DNA of 64,000 nt from Rhizobiales bacterium 63-22 (lineage in GTDB: Bacteria; Pseudomonadota; Alphaproteobacteria; Rhizobiales; Rhizobiaceae). The notes beneath the pieces were generated by a model. It did not search any database and was not told the origin of the DNA. It saw nothing but the letters and a program-made list of their open reading frames with translations. The translations under genes were made by a program, and so were the position numbers. Of the stretch, positions 17,380 to 26,280 are shown piece after piece. How positions within the stretch are numbered: the stretch's first letter is position 1; each line of letters opens with the position of its first letter. The DNA lies in assembly GCA_001898995.1 (NCBI GenBank), contig MKVZ01000019.1:1-64000 (forward strand). Reading direction: 5' to 3'.

Positions 17380-20265
17380 TTATTCCGCCGCATCCAGCCG
17401 GCCGGCGATGCGGCGGCTCTGCTCGGCCTGTTCGTTATAGCTGCGCTGCCAGTCGGACGGGCCGTTGGACTGCGACACCTGCACCGCCGTCACCTTGTAT
17501 TCGGGGCAGTTGGTGGCCCAGTCGGAGAAGTCGGTCGTGATCACGTTGGCCTGCGTCCCCGGATGGTGGAAGGTGGTGTAGACCACGCCCACCGCCACGC
17601 GGTCGGTGATGAGCGCGCGCAGCGAGGTTTCGCCGGAACGGCTGCGGAGCAGCACCCAGTCGCCGTCGCGGATGCCGCGCTGCTCGGCGTCGTGCGGATG
17701 AATCTCCAGCCGGTCCTCCTCGTGCCACGCCACATTGGCGGTGCGCCGCGTCTGCGCGCCGACATTGTATTGCGACAGGATGCGGCCCGTGGTGAGCAGC
17801 AGCGGGAAGCGCGGCCCGACCTTTTCATCGGTCGCGACATATTGCGTGCGGATGAACTTGCCCCTGCCGCGCACGAAATGGTCGATATGCATGACCGGCG
17901 TGCCGAGCGGAGCCTTTTCGTTGCACGGCCACTGCACCGAGCCTTCGCGGTCCAGAAGATCGAAGGACACGCCGGCGAAGCTCGGCGTCGTCGCGGCGAT
18001 CTCGTCCATGATCTCGGACGGATCGTCGTAACGCCAGTCCATGCCCATGGCGCGACCCAGAAGCAGCGTGATTTCCCAATCGGCATAGCCGTTTTTCGGC
18101 GTCATCACCTTGCGCACGCGGTTGATGCGCCGCTCGGCATTGGTGAAGGTTCCCTCCTTTTCGAGGAAGGTGGAGCCCGGCAGGAAGACATGGGCGTAAT
18201 TGGCGGTTTCGTTGAGGAACAGGTCCTGCACCACCACACATTCCATCGCGGCCAGCCCCGCCGCCACATGCTTGGTGTCGGGATCGGACTGCAAGATGTC
18301 CTCGCCCTGAATATAGATGCCGCGGAAGCTGCCCTCGACGGCGGCGTCGAGCATGTTGGGGATACGCAGGCCCGGCTCCCTGTCGATCGTGACGCCCCAG
18401 AGCTTCTCGAAGATGTCGCGCACGGAATCGTTGGCGATATGGCGATAGCCCGGCAGTTCGTGCGGGAACGAGCCCATATCGCACGAGCCTTGCACGTTGT
18501 TCTGTCCGCGCAGCGGATTGACGCCCACGCCCGGCCGCCCGATATTGCCGGTCGCCATGGCCAGATTGGCGATGGCGATCACGCTGGTCGAGCCCTGACT
18601 GTGCTCGGTCACGCCGAGGCCGTAATAGATCGCGCCATTCCCGCCCGTGGCGTAAAGCCGGGCCGCGCCGCGCACCTGATCGGCCGGCACGCCGGTGACC
18701 GCTTCCATGGCCTCGGGGCTGTGTTCGGGCGCGCTGACGAAGGCCGCCCAGTCCTGAAACTCGTCCCACTCGCAACGCTCGCGGATGAAGGCCTCGTCGA
18801 GAAGCCCTTCCGTCACGATCACATGCGCCAGCGCCGTCAGCATGGCCACGTTGGTGCCGGGCCGCAAGGCCAGATGATAGGACGCCTCGACATGCGGCGT
18901 GCGCACCAGATCGATGCGGCGCGGGTCGATGACGATCAGCTTCGCGCCCTGCCGCAGCCGTTTCTTCAGCCGCGAGCCGAACACCGGATGGCCGTCGGTC
19001 GGGTTGGCCCCGATCACCACCACGACGTCGGTATGCTCGACGCTGTCGAAATCCTGCGTGCCGGCCGAGGTGCCGAAGGTCTGGCTGAGGCCGTAGCCGG
19101 TCGGCGAATGGCAGACGCGGGCGCAGGTGTCGACATTGTTGTTGCCCATGCCGGCGCGCACCAGCTTCTGCACCAGATAGGTTTCCTCATTGGTGCAGCG
19201 CGAGGAGGTGATGCCGCCGATGGCGCTCTTGCCGTATTGGTTCTGGATGCGGGAAAACTCGCTCGCCGCACGCGTCAGCGCCTCGTCCCATGTGACTTCG
19301 CGCCACGGATCGGTGATCTTCTCGCGGATCATCGGCTTGAGGATGCGGTCGCGGTGGTTGGCGTAGCCATAGGCGAAACGGCCCTTGACGCAGGAATGGC
19401 CGCGATTGGCCTTGCCGTCCTTGTAGGGAACCATGCGCACCAGTTCCTCGCCGCGCATCTCCGCCTTGAACGAGCAGCCGACGCCGCAATAGGCGCAGGT
19501 CGTGATCTTGGAATGCTCCGGCTGGCCGATCTCGATCACCGATTTCTCGGTCAGCGTCGCGGTCGGGCAGGCCTGCACGCAGGCCCCGCAGGAGACGCAT
19601 TCCGAGCCGAGGAAGCTTTCATGCATGCCCGGCGAAACGCGGCTGTCGAAGCCGCGCCCCTCGATGGTGAGCGCGAAGGTGCCCTGCACTTCCTCGCAGG
19701 CGCGCACGCAGCGCGAGCAGACGATGCACTTGGATGGATCGTAGGTGAAATAGGGATTGGACTCGTCCTTCGGCATGTAGCGCGCATTGAGCGCGCCGTC
19801 CTGACGTCCCGCCGGATAGACGTGGTTGTGGCCCTCATAGCCATAGCGCATGTCGCGCAGGCCCACCGCGCCCGCCATGTCCTGCAACTCGCAATCGCCA
19901 TTGGCGGCGCAGGTGAGGCAGTCGAGCGGATGGTCGGAGATGTAAAGCTCCATCACGCCGCGCCGGATGTCCTTCAGCCGCGCGCTCTGGGTGTGGACGA
20001 CGATACCCTCCGCCACCGGCGTGGTGCAGGAGGCGGGCGTGCCGTTGCGGCCCTCGATCTCGATCAGGCACAGACGGCAGGAGCCATAGGCGTCCATCAT
20101 GTCGGAGGCGCAAAGCTTCGGGATCGCGATGCCGCTTTCCATGGCCGCGCGCATGATGGAGGTGCCTTCCGGCACGGTGACGCGCTCGCCGTCGATGGTG
20201 AGCGTCACCTGTTTCTGCGCGCCGGAAGCGGGCGTGCCGTAGTCGATTTCGTGGATCAGCGACAT
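17380..20265 (-). CDS. fdsA: NAD-dependent formate dehydrogenase alpha subunit
   Basis: 961 residues. In order: [2Fe-2S] domain (Cys52, 63, 66, 80), His112/Cys116/119/125 NuoG-like cluster, two 4Fe-4S ferredoxin sites (Cys180-190 and Cys223-233), the Mo-side cluster (Cys257, 260, 264, 292) and the molybdenum/bis-MGD catalytic domain. The Mo ligand is Cys385 followed by His386 in CARVCHSPTG, so this is a cysteine, not selenocysteine, enzyme. It oxidises formate to CO2 and passes electrons to FdsB. SD AGGAGG precedes the ATG. Confidence 0.97.
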   Translation of the reverse strand: MSLIHEIDYGTPASGAQKQVTLTIDGERVTVPEGTSIMRAAMESGIAIPKLCASDMMDAYGSCRLCLIEIEGRNGTPASCTTPVAEGIVVHTQSARLKDIRRGVMELYISDHPLDCLTCAANGDCELQDMAGAVGLRDMRYGYEGHNHVYPAGRQDGALNARYMPKDESNPYFTYDPSKCIVCSRCVRACEEVQGTFALTIEGRGFDSRVSPGMHESFLGSECVSCGACVQACPTATLTEKSVIEIGQPEHSKITTCAYCGVGCSFKAEMRGEELVRMVPYKDGKANRGHSCVKGRFAYGYANHRDRILKPMIREKITDPWREVTWDEALTRAASEFSRIQNQYGKSAIGGITSSRCTNEETYLVQKLVRAGMGNNNVDTCARVCHSPTGYGLSQTFGTSAGTQDFDSVEHTDVVVVIGANPTDGHPVFGSRLKKRLRQGAKLIVIDPRRIDLVRTPHVEASYHLALRPGTNVAMLTALAHVIVTEGLLDEAFIRERCEWDEFQDWAAFVSAPEHSPEAMEAVTGVPADQVRGAARLYATGGNGAIYYGLGVTEHSQGSTSVIAIANLAMATGNIGRPGVGVNPLRGQNNVQGSCDMGSFPHELPGYRHIANDSVRDIFEKLWGVTIDREPGLRIPNMLDAAVEGSFRGIYIQGEDILQSDPDTKHVAAGLAAMECVVVQDLFLNETANYAHVFLPGSTFLEKEGTFTNAERRINRVRKVMTPKNGYADWEITLLLGRAMGMDWRYDDPSEIMDEIAATTPSFAGVSFDLLDREGSVQWPCNEKAPLGTPVMHIDHFVRGRGKFIRTQYVATDEKVGPRFPLLLTTGRILSQYNVGAQTRRTANVAWHEEDRLEIHPHDAEQRGIRDGDWVLLRSRSGETSLRALITDRVAVGVVYTTFHHPGTQANVITTDFSDWATNCPEYKVTAVQVSQSNGPSDWQRSYNEQAEQSRRIAGRLDAAE

Positions 20266-20274
20266 GGGGGCCTC

Positions 20275-21831
20275 CTATTCCGCAGCTTCGGCGCGCGGCG
20301 CAGGCTGAAAATCCTCGGGGAAATGGTCGAGCGCGCTCAGCACCGGATAGGGCGTAAAGCCGCCCAGCGCGCAGAGCGAACCGAATTTCATCGTGTTGCA
20401 GAGATCGCGCAGAAGCGTGATCTGCTGGCCGGAATCGGCGCTCGCAATCATGCGGTCGATGACCTCGACCCCGCGCGTCGAGCCGATGCGGCAGGGCGTG
20501 CACTTGCCGCAGGATTCGACCGCACAGAACTCCAGCGCGAACCGCGCCTGACGCTGCATGTCGACGCTGTCGTCAAAGACGACAATGCCGGCATGGCCGA
20601 TCAATCCGTCGCGCGCGGCGAACGCCTCGTAATCGAAGGGCGTGTCGAACAGCGCGCGCGGGAAATAGGCCCCGAGCGGGCCGCCGACCTGCACCGCCTT
20701 GACTGGACGGCCGGTGGCCGTTCCACCGCCGATATCCTCCACGATCTCGCCGAGGCTGAGACCGAACGCCGTCTCGAACAATCCGCCATGGCGCACATTG
20801 CCGGCGATCTGGATCGGGATCGTGCCGCGCGAGCGGCCCATGCCGAAATCGCGATAGTATTCCGCCCCGCGCGCCATCACCACCGGCACGGAAGCGAGCG
20901 AGATCACATTGTTGATGACTGTGGGTTTGCCAAAAAGCCCCTTATGCGCCGGCAGCGGCGGCTTGGCGCGCACCGTGCCGCGTTTGCCTTCGAGGCTTTC
21001 CAGAAGGGCAGTCTCCTCGCCGCAGACGTAAGCGCCCGCGCCCATGCGCACTTCCATGTCGAAGGCGTGCGCCGAGCCGAGCACGCTCGCGCCCAGAACG
21101 CCCGCCTGCCGGGCGAGCGCGATGGCCCTGTTCATGGTGGCGATGGCGTGCGGATATTCGGAGCGGGTGTAGAGATAGCCCTTGGTCGCGCCCGTCGCGA
21201 TTCCGGCGATGGCCATGCCCTCGATCAGCACGAAGGGATCGCCCTCCATGATCATGCGGTCGGCGAAGGTGCCGCTGTCGCCTTCGTCGGCGTTGCAGAC
21301 GATGTATTTCTGCGGGCCCTGCGCCTCCAGAACCGTCTTCCATTTGATGCCGGTCGGAAAGCCCGCGCCGCCGCGCCCGCGCAGGCCGGAATCCGTCACC
21401 TGCTGCACGATGGCCGCAGGCGTCATCTCCAGCGCGCGCCGCAGGCCGGCGAGCCCCTCATGCGCCTCGTAATCGGCGAGCGACAGCGGATCGGTCAGGC
21501 CGCAGCGCGCGAAAGTCAGCCGCGTCTGGCGCTTGAGAAACGGGATTTCCTCCGTCAGGCCGAGACAAAGCGGATGCGCGCCGCCATGGATGAAATCCTG
21601 CTCGAACAGCGACGCCACATCGCTCGCCGTCACCGGCCCGTAGGCGATCCGGCCCGCTTCGGTTTCGACTTCCACCAGCGGCTCCAGCCACAGCATGCCG
21701 CGCGAGCCGTTGCGCACGATCTTCGCATCGAGCGCGCGTGCCGCGATTTCCCGCTCGACGGCCTTGGCCACCTTGTCCGCGCCGACCGAGAGCGCCGCCG
21801 CGTCGCAGGGAATATAGATGATCGTGGTCAT
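20275..21831 (-). CDS. fdsB: Formate dehydrogenase beta subunit (NAD/FMN)
   Basis: 518 residues, NuoF-like with an N-terminal thioredoxin-like extension. FMN/NADH site GRGGAGFPTGIKWK and VCNADEGDSGTFADRM; 4Fe-4S ligands in ESCGKCTPCRIGSTRG and a distal LCALGG. It transfers electrons from FdsA to NAD. Its start overlaps the fdsG stop by 4 bp, and fdsA follows after 9 bp. Confidence 0.96.
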   Translation of the reverse strand: MTTIIYIPCDAAALSVGADKVAKAVEREIAARALDAKIVRNGSRGMLWLEPLVEVETEAGRIAYGPVTASDVASLFEQDFIHGGAHPLCLGLTEEIPFLKRQTRLTFARCGLTDPLSLADYEAHEGLAGLRRALEMTPAAIVQQVTDSGLRGRGGAGFPTGIKWKTVLEAQGPQKYIVCNADEGDSGTFADRMIMEGDPFVLIEGMAIAGIATGATKGYLYTRSEYPHAIATMNRAIALARQAGVLGASVLGSAHAFDMEVRMGAGAYVCGEETALLESLEGKRGTVRAKPPLPAHKGLFGKPTVINNVISLASVPVVMARGAEYYRDFGMGRSRGTIPIQIAGNVRHGGLFETAFGLSLGEIVEDIGGGTATGRPVKAVQVGGPLGAYFPRALFDTPFDYEAFAARDGLIGHAGIVVFDDSVDMQRQARFALEFCAVESCGKCTPCRIGSTRGVEVIDRMIASADSGQQITLLRDLCNTMKFGSLCALGGFTPYPVLSALDHFPEDFQPAPRAEAAE

Positions 21832-22301
21832 GACCGCACCTGCGCGAGAAGTTCATCGAGCCGCTCTTCGTCGAGCCGCCCGACGACTTCGCCGTCCAGC
21901 ATGGCCGAGGGGGCGCAGGCGCAAAGCCCGAGGCAATAGACCGGCTCCACCGTCACCGCACCGTCGGCAGTCGTTCCGTGCCAGTCCACGCCCAGCGCCT
22001 CGCGCGCCCTTTCGGACAGCGCGTCGCCGCCCATCGACTGACAGGCCTCCGCCCGGCAGAGCTTCAAGACATGCCGGCCCGCCGGCTTCTCGCGAAAATC
22101 GTGATAGAAGGTGACGACGCCATGCACCTCGGCACGAGAAATATTGAGCCGCCCCGCGATCAACGGCAGGGCTTCTCCGGGCACATAGCCAAAGTCTTCC
22201 TGTATGTCGTGCAGGATCGGAAGCAGCGGTCCTTCCGTTTCCTTGAAGCGATCGACAATTTCCAGGACCCGCTCGGCGGTTTCGGTACTGGTGCCTTGCA
22301 T
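21828..22301 (-). CDS. fdsG: Formate dehydrogenase gamma subunit
   Basis: 157 residues, a NuoE-like thioredoxin-fold [2Fe-2S] subunit. Cluster ligands lie in LCRAEACQSMGG and YCLGLCACAPSAM. It is the first gene of fdsGBAD and overlaps fdsB by 4 bp, as in other soluble formate dehydrogenase operons. SD GGGAGG is about 10 bp before the ATG. Confidence 0.95.
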   Translation of the reverse strand: MQGTSTETAERVLEIVDRFKETEGPLLPILHDIQEDFGYVPGEALPLIAGRLNISRAEVHGVVTFYHDFREKPAGRHVLKLCRAEACQSMGGDALSERAREALGVDWHGTTADGAVTVEPVYCLGLCACAPSAMLDGEVVGRLDEERLDELLAQVRS

Positions 22302-22335
22302 TGGCGCAACGGCCCTCCCTAATTTATTTTAGACA

Positions 22336-22400
22336 GGAGACCAAATCGGGGGGTCTCCGTCAAGGAGAATTGACCCTGTCAAGGGGTCATTTCAGCAAGA
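22336..22400. promoter_or_regulatory. Inverted repeats upstream of fdsG
   Basis: Between fdsG and the amidohydrolase gene lie two inverted repeats: GGAGACC/GGTCTCC (22336-22342 with 22352-22358) and TGACCC/GGGTCA around 22371-22389. They may be regulator sites for the fds operon or the 3' hairpin of the upstream minus-strand gene. No regulator gene is adjacent, and no convincing promoter hexamers were found. Confidence 0.35.
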
Positions 22401-22490
22401 TCGGACAGCCTTGACGATATCTGAACAGGATCATCCTCTTATTGCGACAGGGCGGGCAGCGGCCCGGCTTTCGCGCTCCGCCTTTCGTGC

Positions 22491-24116
22491 TCACGAGCCG
22501 CGTTCGAACACGATTTCACCGCCTCGTATGGTGAGGTCGCAGCGCGTGTCGTGCAGAATTTCCTCGGGGCTGGCGGTGAGCATGTTGCGCGAGAAGACGG
22601 CGATATCCGCCATCTGTCCGGGCACCAGCCGGCCCTTGACCTTTTCGAGCTTCTGCGAGAAGGCGCCATGTTCCGTATAGACCTGCAAGGCTTCCTCGAT
22701 CGTCGCGCACTCGCGCGCGTCCATCACCGTTCCCTTGACGGTCTTGCGCGTCAGCATGGAATAGATGTTCGGAAAGGGGTTGGGATGGCAGACGGGGGAA
22801 TCGCTGCCCGTCGCCGGCTTGAAGCCCAGATCCTTCCATGTCTTCAGGGGGTAGCTCGACAGTGCCCGTTCCTCGCCGAGGACGGAAATATAGGCGTCGC
22901 CGAAGTCATAGATGAAGACCTGTTGCGGGCAGGGATAGATGCCCGCTTTCTTCATGCGCGCATGCTGTTCGGGTGTCGAAAAGCCGCAATGCTCGATGCG
23001 GTGGCGGCGGTCCGGGTCAGGATGGGCGGCAAGCGCCTTTTCGTAGGCTCTGATAAGCTGGCCTATGGCCGCGTCGCCGATGGCATGACATGCGAACTGG
23101 TAGCCCTTGCCGTGCCATTCGAGCACCAGCGCCTCCAGTTCCGTATCGGTCAGCATCTGCACGCCGGTGTTGCGGCCGCTATCGGGATAGGGCTTGCTCA
23201 TCCATGCCGTCCGGCCGCCGACCGAGCCGTCGAGGAATATCTTAACCGCGCCGATGCGCAGCATGTCGTCGCCGACGCCCGAGACGAGGCCCGCCGCATG
23301 GCATTTCGCGACGATGGACTTGCCCGGATCGCCAAGCAGAGCCAGCCATGCGCGCACCGGCAGGCGGCCGCGCAATCTGGCGAGATTATAGGCCCTGATC
23401 TCGTCGAGACCGGCAAGCGCACCCACCGCCGCATCCATGACGCTGGTGATGCCGCAGGACAGAAGCATCTTGCCCGCCGCCTCGATGGCGTCGATCATTT
23501 CCTCCGTCGTCGGCGCGGGGATGGCGCGACGCACCATATCCAGCGCGTTCTCCGCCACCAGGCCGGTCAATTGCCCGTCGACCTGCTCGATGATCCCGCC
23601 TTCCGGGACCGGCGTCGCCTCGTCCACGACCGCGAGCGCCAGGGCTTTGGAATTGAAGATCGAGATATGGCCGCAGGCGCGCACCAGCATCACCGGATTG
23701 TCGGGCGCGGCGGCGTCGAGCTCGGCGCGCTGCGGATGGCGTCCGGCGTCGAACCGGGTCTGGTCGTAGCCGTGCGCCATGATCCAGCTTCCGGGCGGCG
23801 CGGAAGCGGCCTTCTGGCGGATCGCGGAAAGCAGGCTTTCCAGCGTGGGGGCCGCCTGCGGCGTCACATCCAGCCAGCCCATGGTCAGCCCGATCGAGAT
23901 CAGGTGCAGATGGGCATCGTTGAGGCCCGGTGTCGCGAAACGGCCTTCGAGGTCGATGAGACGCGTCCCGGCGCCCTTCAGCGGCCAGATGTCGTCCTTC
24001 GTCCCGACCGCCAGCACCTTGCCCTGCCAGATGGCCAGCGCCTCGGCCGTTCCCTCCTCGAAACCGCACCAGATGGTTCCGTTGAATATGATCGCGTCAG
24101 CCTCTATCCCTGCCAT
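22491..24116 (-). CDS. YtcJ-like metal-dependent amidohydrolase
   Basis: 541 residues, the size of the YtcJ/Amidohydro_3 family. Metal motif NDAHLHLISIG near residue 75, a second GSWIMAHGYDQ segment, CHAIGDAAIGQL, RRHRIEHCG and a C-terminal GSDSPVCHPNP holding the Asp ligand. Members hydrolyse N-acyl or cyclic amide compounds; the substrate here is unknown. SD AAGGAG lies before the ATG. It is upstream of fdsG on the same strand but 190 bp away. Confidence 0.88.
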   Translation of the reverse strand: MAGIEADAIIFNGTIWCGFEEGTAEALAIWQGKVLAVGTKDDIWPLKGAGTRLIDLEGRFATPGLNDAHLHLISIGLTMGWLDVTPQAAPTLESLLSAIRQKAASAPPGSWIMAHGYDQTRFDAGRHPQRAELDAAAPDNPVMLVRACGHISIFNSKALALAVVDEATPVPEGGIIEQVDGQLTGLVAENALDMVRRAIPAPTTEEMIDAIEAAGKMLLSCGITSVMDAAVGALAGLDEIRAYNLARLRGRLPVRAWLALLGDPGKSIVAKCHAAGLVSGVGDDMLRIGAVKIFLDGSVGGRTAWMSKPYPDSGRNTGVQMLTDTELEALVLEWHGKGYQFACHAIGDAAIGQLIRAYEKALAAHPDPDRRHRIEHCGFSTPEQHARMKKAGIYPCPQQVFIYDFGDAYISVLGEERALSSYPLKTWKDLGFKPATGSDSPVCHPNPFPNIYSMLTRKTVKGTVMDARECATIEEALQVYTEHGAFSQKLEKVKGRLVPGQMADIAVFSRNMLTASPEEILHDTRCDLTIRGGEIVFERGS

Positions 24117-24140
24117 TCGGCGATCTCCTTCCCGGCTATT

Positions 24141-24252
24141 GCGCTAAAGCATGTCGCGCAAAAGTGGGAGTTCGTTTTGCGATAACGACATGCGCAAAAA
24201 CATCAAAAGCTAAAGCGCGGAAAGCGATCGACAAGATCGCGACGCGCTTTCG
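24141..24252. repeat. Intergenic palindromic repeat (Hyphomicrobiales type)
   Basis: Contains GCATGTCG (24149-24156) paired with CGACATGC (24186-24193), framing a GCGCAAAAGTG...TTTTGCGATAAC core, then AAAGCGCG (24212-24219) paired with CGCGCTTT (24243-24250). Short dyad elements with the GCAAAAGTG/TTTTGC core are scattered in Brucella/Ochrobactrum and rhizobial genomes. It lies in the gap between two minus-strand genes. Confidence 0.65.
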
Positions 24253-24312
24253 GTCGGATAATGATAACCGGTATCGACCGGCGATTCACCCTCAATCGAA
24301 AAATCCGGTGTT

Positions 24313-24573
24313 TCAGGGCAGGCGTGCCTTGACCTTCCAGCCGCCGCTCTTCGGATCGGGGGCGAGGGTCCACGACTTTTCAACTATGCCGGTGCCGCGC
24401 GCCGTCGTGTAGGGCATGACGGTGAGGCGGATCGCGCCGGCATCCCGGCTGTAGCGCCCTTGCGCGATCGCGCCGTCGCTGAACTGGACCAGTGTCTCGT
24501 CCGCATTGCCTTCGTCCGCAAGCCGCACCCGGCATCCCGGATAGGCATGGGTATTGGCGAATTCAAAGCGCAT
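24313..24573 (-). CDS. Small protein of unknown function
   Basis: 86 residues; not recognised. It begins MRFEFANTHAYPGCRVRLAD, has a basic, aromatic C-terminus (KSWTLAPDPKSGGWKVKARL) and no signal peptide or membrane segment. A strong SD, GGGAGG with 6-nt spacing, supports real translation. It is a single small gene between the repeat element and the divergent promoter region of the amino-acid uptake operon. Confidence 0.6.
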   Translation of the reverse strand: MRFEFANTHAYPGCRVRLADEGNADETLVQFSDGAIAQGRYSRDAGAIRLTVMPYTTARGTGIVEKSWTLAPDPKSGGWKVKARLP

Positions 24574-24668
24574 GATCGACCTCCCGGCTCATCGGTTTCA
24601 CTGCCATCACTTCCATTGTGTCATCCACAGTCCGCAATGCAAGACGCTTGCGGAGGGGGCAAAGATGC

Positions 24669-24700
24669 TTGACAATAAATATACACTAAAATATATTTTA
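24669..24700 (+). promoter_or_regulatory. Promoter with overlapping AT-rich palindromic operator
   Basis: TTGACA (24669-24674), 17 bp, then TATATT (24692-24697) make a good sigma-70 promoter for the gene at 24816. The perfect 14-bp palindrome TAAAATATATTTTA (24687-24700) covers the -10 element. The same 12-bp core AAAATATATTTT recurs at 31621-31632. The GntR gene at 27945, inside this transcription unit, is the likely ligand-responsive repressor. Confidence 0.6.
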
Positions 24701-24815
24701 CGATATACGGATCGGATATGACGCGATCCGTTGTGGGAGGCGCCAGCCTGTCAGAGAATCACGCAAATCGGGGCGTGGCCGGTGTCTGTGCCCCGCTGCT
24801 CCAGAAGAGGTAATA

Positions 24816-25316
24816 ATGTATTATTTCGCTTACTGCACTTGGTTGCACGACATCGAAGTCGGTCGTTACATGCCCGAGGCCAAGGCGGTCACGAAGGGCT
24901 ATGCGGCCAATCATTCGCTGCGCTTTCACGCCGCCGGCGACCGCAAGGACCGCGGCTGGTGCCATTTCCTGAACACCGCCGAGGCCTGGGGCGAGAAGGC
25001 GATGGGCGTCGTGTTCGAGCATGACGAGAAGCACTTCCAGGAAGATTACGACGACTTCGAACGCTGCTGCGTGACGGTCTACGGCGACGACGGCAAGATG
25101 TACGATTGCTGGACCTATCGCCTGATCACGCCGGGCATCGAGATGCGTCCGCCGAACTTCTACTGGGAGCATATCCCGGCGGGACTGAAGCAGTGGGGCT
25201 TCCCGCAGGAATATATCGACAAGGTGCAGGCGGTGTTCGACAACGCGGCCGAGTGCCCGCGCGCCGACCGCCCGAATCCGTCGAAGATTCCGGGTCGCGG
25301 CGCAGAGACGCGCTGA
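24816..25316 (+). CDS. Gamma-glutamylcyclotransferase-like protein
   Basis: 166 residues starting MYYFAYCTWLHDIEVGRYMP, which mirrors the YFAYGSN...M opening of the gamma-glutamylcyclotransferase/AIG2 fold, with Cys-Thr in place of Gly-Ser-Asn. Such enzymes release 5-oxoproline from gamma-glutamyl amines. It is the first gene of an operon with a polar amino-acid ABC importer. The catalytic identity is uncertain because the signature loop is altered. SD AAGAGGT precedes the ATG. Confidence 0.6.
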   Translation: MYYFAYCTWLHDIEVGRYMPEAKAVTKGYAANHSLRFHAAGDRKDRGWCHFLNTAEAWGEKAMGVVFEHDEKHFQEDYDDFERCCVTVYGDDGKMYDCWTYRLITPGIEMRPPNFYWEHIPAGLKQWGFPQEYIDKVQAVFDNAAECPRADRPNPSKIPGRGAETR

Positions 25317-25331
25317 TCGCATATCAGGGAT

Positions 25332-25360
25332 GGCGGAGCCTTGGCTCCGCCGCTCTTTTC
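25332..25360 (+). terminator. Hairpin between the first gene and the ABC binding-protein gene
   Basis: GGCGGAGCC-TT-GGCTCCGCC (25332-25351), a perfect 9-bp stem, is followed by GCTCTTTTC. It is an intrinsic terminator or attenuator inside the operon, or a processing/stability element, since all genes continue on the same strand. Confidence 0.7.
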
Positions 25361-25396
25361 GAGGGGAAGAGAGTGAAGAGAATGAGGGGATTTGCA

Positions 25397-26266
25397 ATGA
25401 AATATCGTCAGATCGTATTCCATGCCGTCGCCGGCGCTGTTGCCGTCTGCATGACGGGCAATGCTTTCGCGGATGATGCGGCCGCTCTGGTGCCGCAGGA
25501 GATCCGTGACCGCGGCGTGCTGAATGTCGGCTCGCAGCAGACCTTTCCGCCGATCGAGTTCCGCAAGCCGGGCAGCAAGGAAGTGAGCGGCGCCAGCGCC
25601 GACCTGCTGCGCGAAGTGGCCAAGCGTCTGAACCTGAAGCTGCAATTCGTGCAGGCCGAATACGCCGCGCTCATTCCCGGCATCGAGGCGCGCCGCTTCG
25701 ACGTGGCTTCGGGCGGCATCAGCGATACGGAAGAGCGCGAGCAGAAGCTCGATTTCGTCAATTACATGATGTCCGGCGGCAGCATGCTGGTGCGCGCCGA
25801 GGACGCGAGCGCCTATAAGACCATCGACGATTTCTGCGGCAAGAAGGTCGCCACGCTGCTGGGCAGCCGGGTCATCATGGCGAAAGTGGAGGCAGCCTCC
25901 GCCGCCTGCGAGAAGAAGGGTGCGCAGGCCATCACCGCCAATCAGCTTCCGTCCGCGCCGGATGCGCGCATGCAGCTCGACCTCAGGCGCGTGGATGCCT
26001 ATCTCGGCGATTTCCCGGCGCTGGTCTACATGAAGTCGCAGTTCCCCGGTAAATACGAGATCGCCGGCGGCAATTATATCCTGACGCCTTACGTCACCTC
26101 CTGGGGCTTCTCCAAGAACCAGCCGCAACTGCGCGATGCCGTGAAAAAGGCGGCCGAGGCCATGCTGGCCGACGGCACCTATAAGAACGTCATGGCGAAG
26201 TGGGGCGTTGAAGGCGGAGCCTTGCCGGCCATCACGGTCAACATGCCCGCCAGCAAGCGCAATTGA
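25397..26266 (+). CDS. Amino-acid ABC transporter substrate-binding protein (family 3)
   Basis: 289 residues. ATG 25397 is chosen because GAGGGGA sits 6 nt upstream and the signal peptide MKYRQIVFHAVAGAVAVCMT then starts cleanly. Mature motifs: LNVGSQQTFPPIEFRKPGS, SADLLREVAKRL and GGISDTEEREQKLDFVNYM, typical of SBP_bac_3 proteins for polar amino acids. It works with the permease and ATPase encoded next. Confidence 0.92.
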   Translation: MKYRQIVFHAVAGAVAVCMTGNAFADDAAALVPQEIRDRGVLNVGSQQTFPPIEFRKPGSKEVSGASADLLREVAKRLNLKLQFVQAEYAALIPGIEARRFDVASGGISDTEEREQKLDFVNYMMSGGSMLVRAEDASAYKTIDDFCGKKVATLLGSRVIMAKVEAASAACEKKGAQAITANQLPSAPDARMQLDLRRVDAYLGDFPALVYMKSQFPGKYEIAGGNYILTPYVTSWGFSKNQPQLRDAVKKAAEAMLADGTYKNVMAKWGVEGGALPAITVNMPASKRN

Positions 26267-26280
26267 CGGCGGGGTCGGCT

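Noticed and set aside
17563..21939. A 1458-codon open frame on the plus strand
   Set aside because: It is exactly antisense to fdsA and fdsB, whose catalytic cysteines and domains are complete. The plus-strand translation is Arg/His/Ala-rich with no domain; it is a GC-rich shadow frame.
22551..24185. A 544-codon plus-strand frame
   Set aside because: Antisense to the YtcJ-like amidohydrolase with intact metal motifs; no SD, no recognisable domain.
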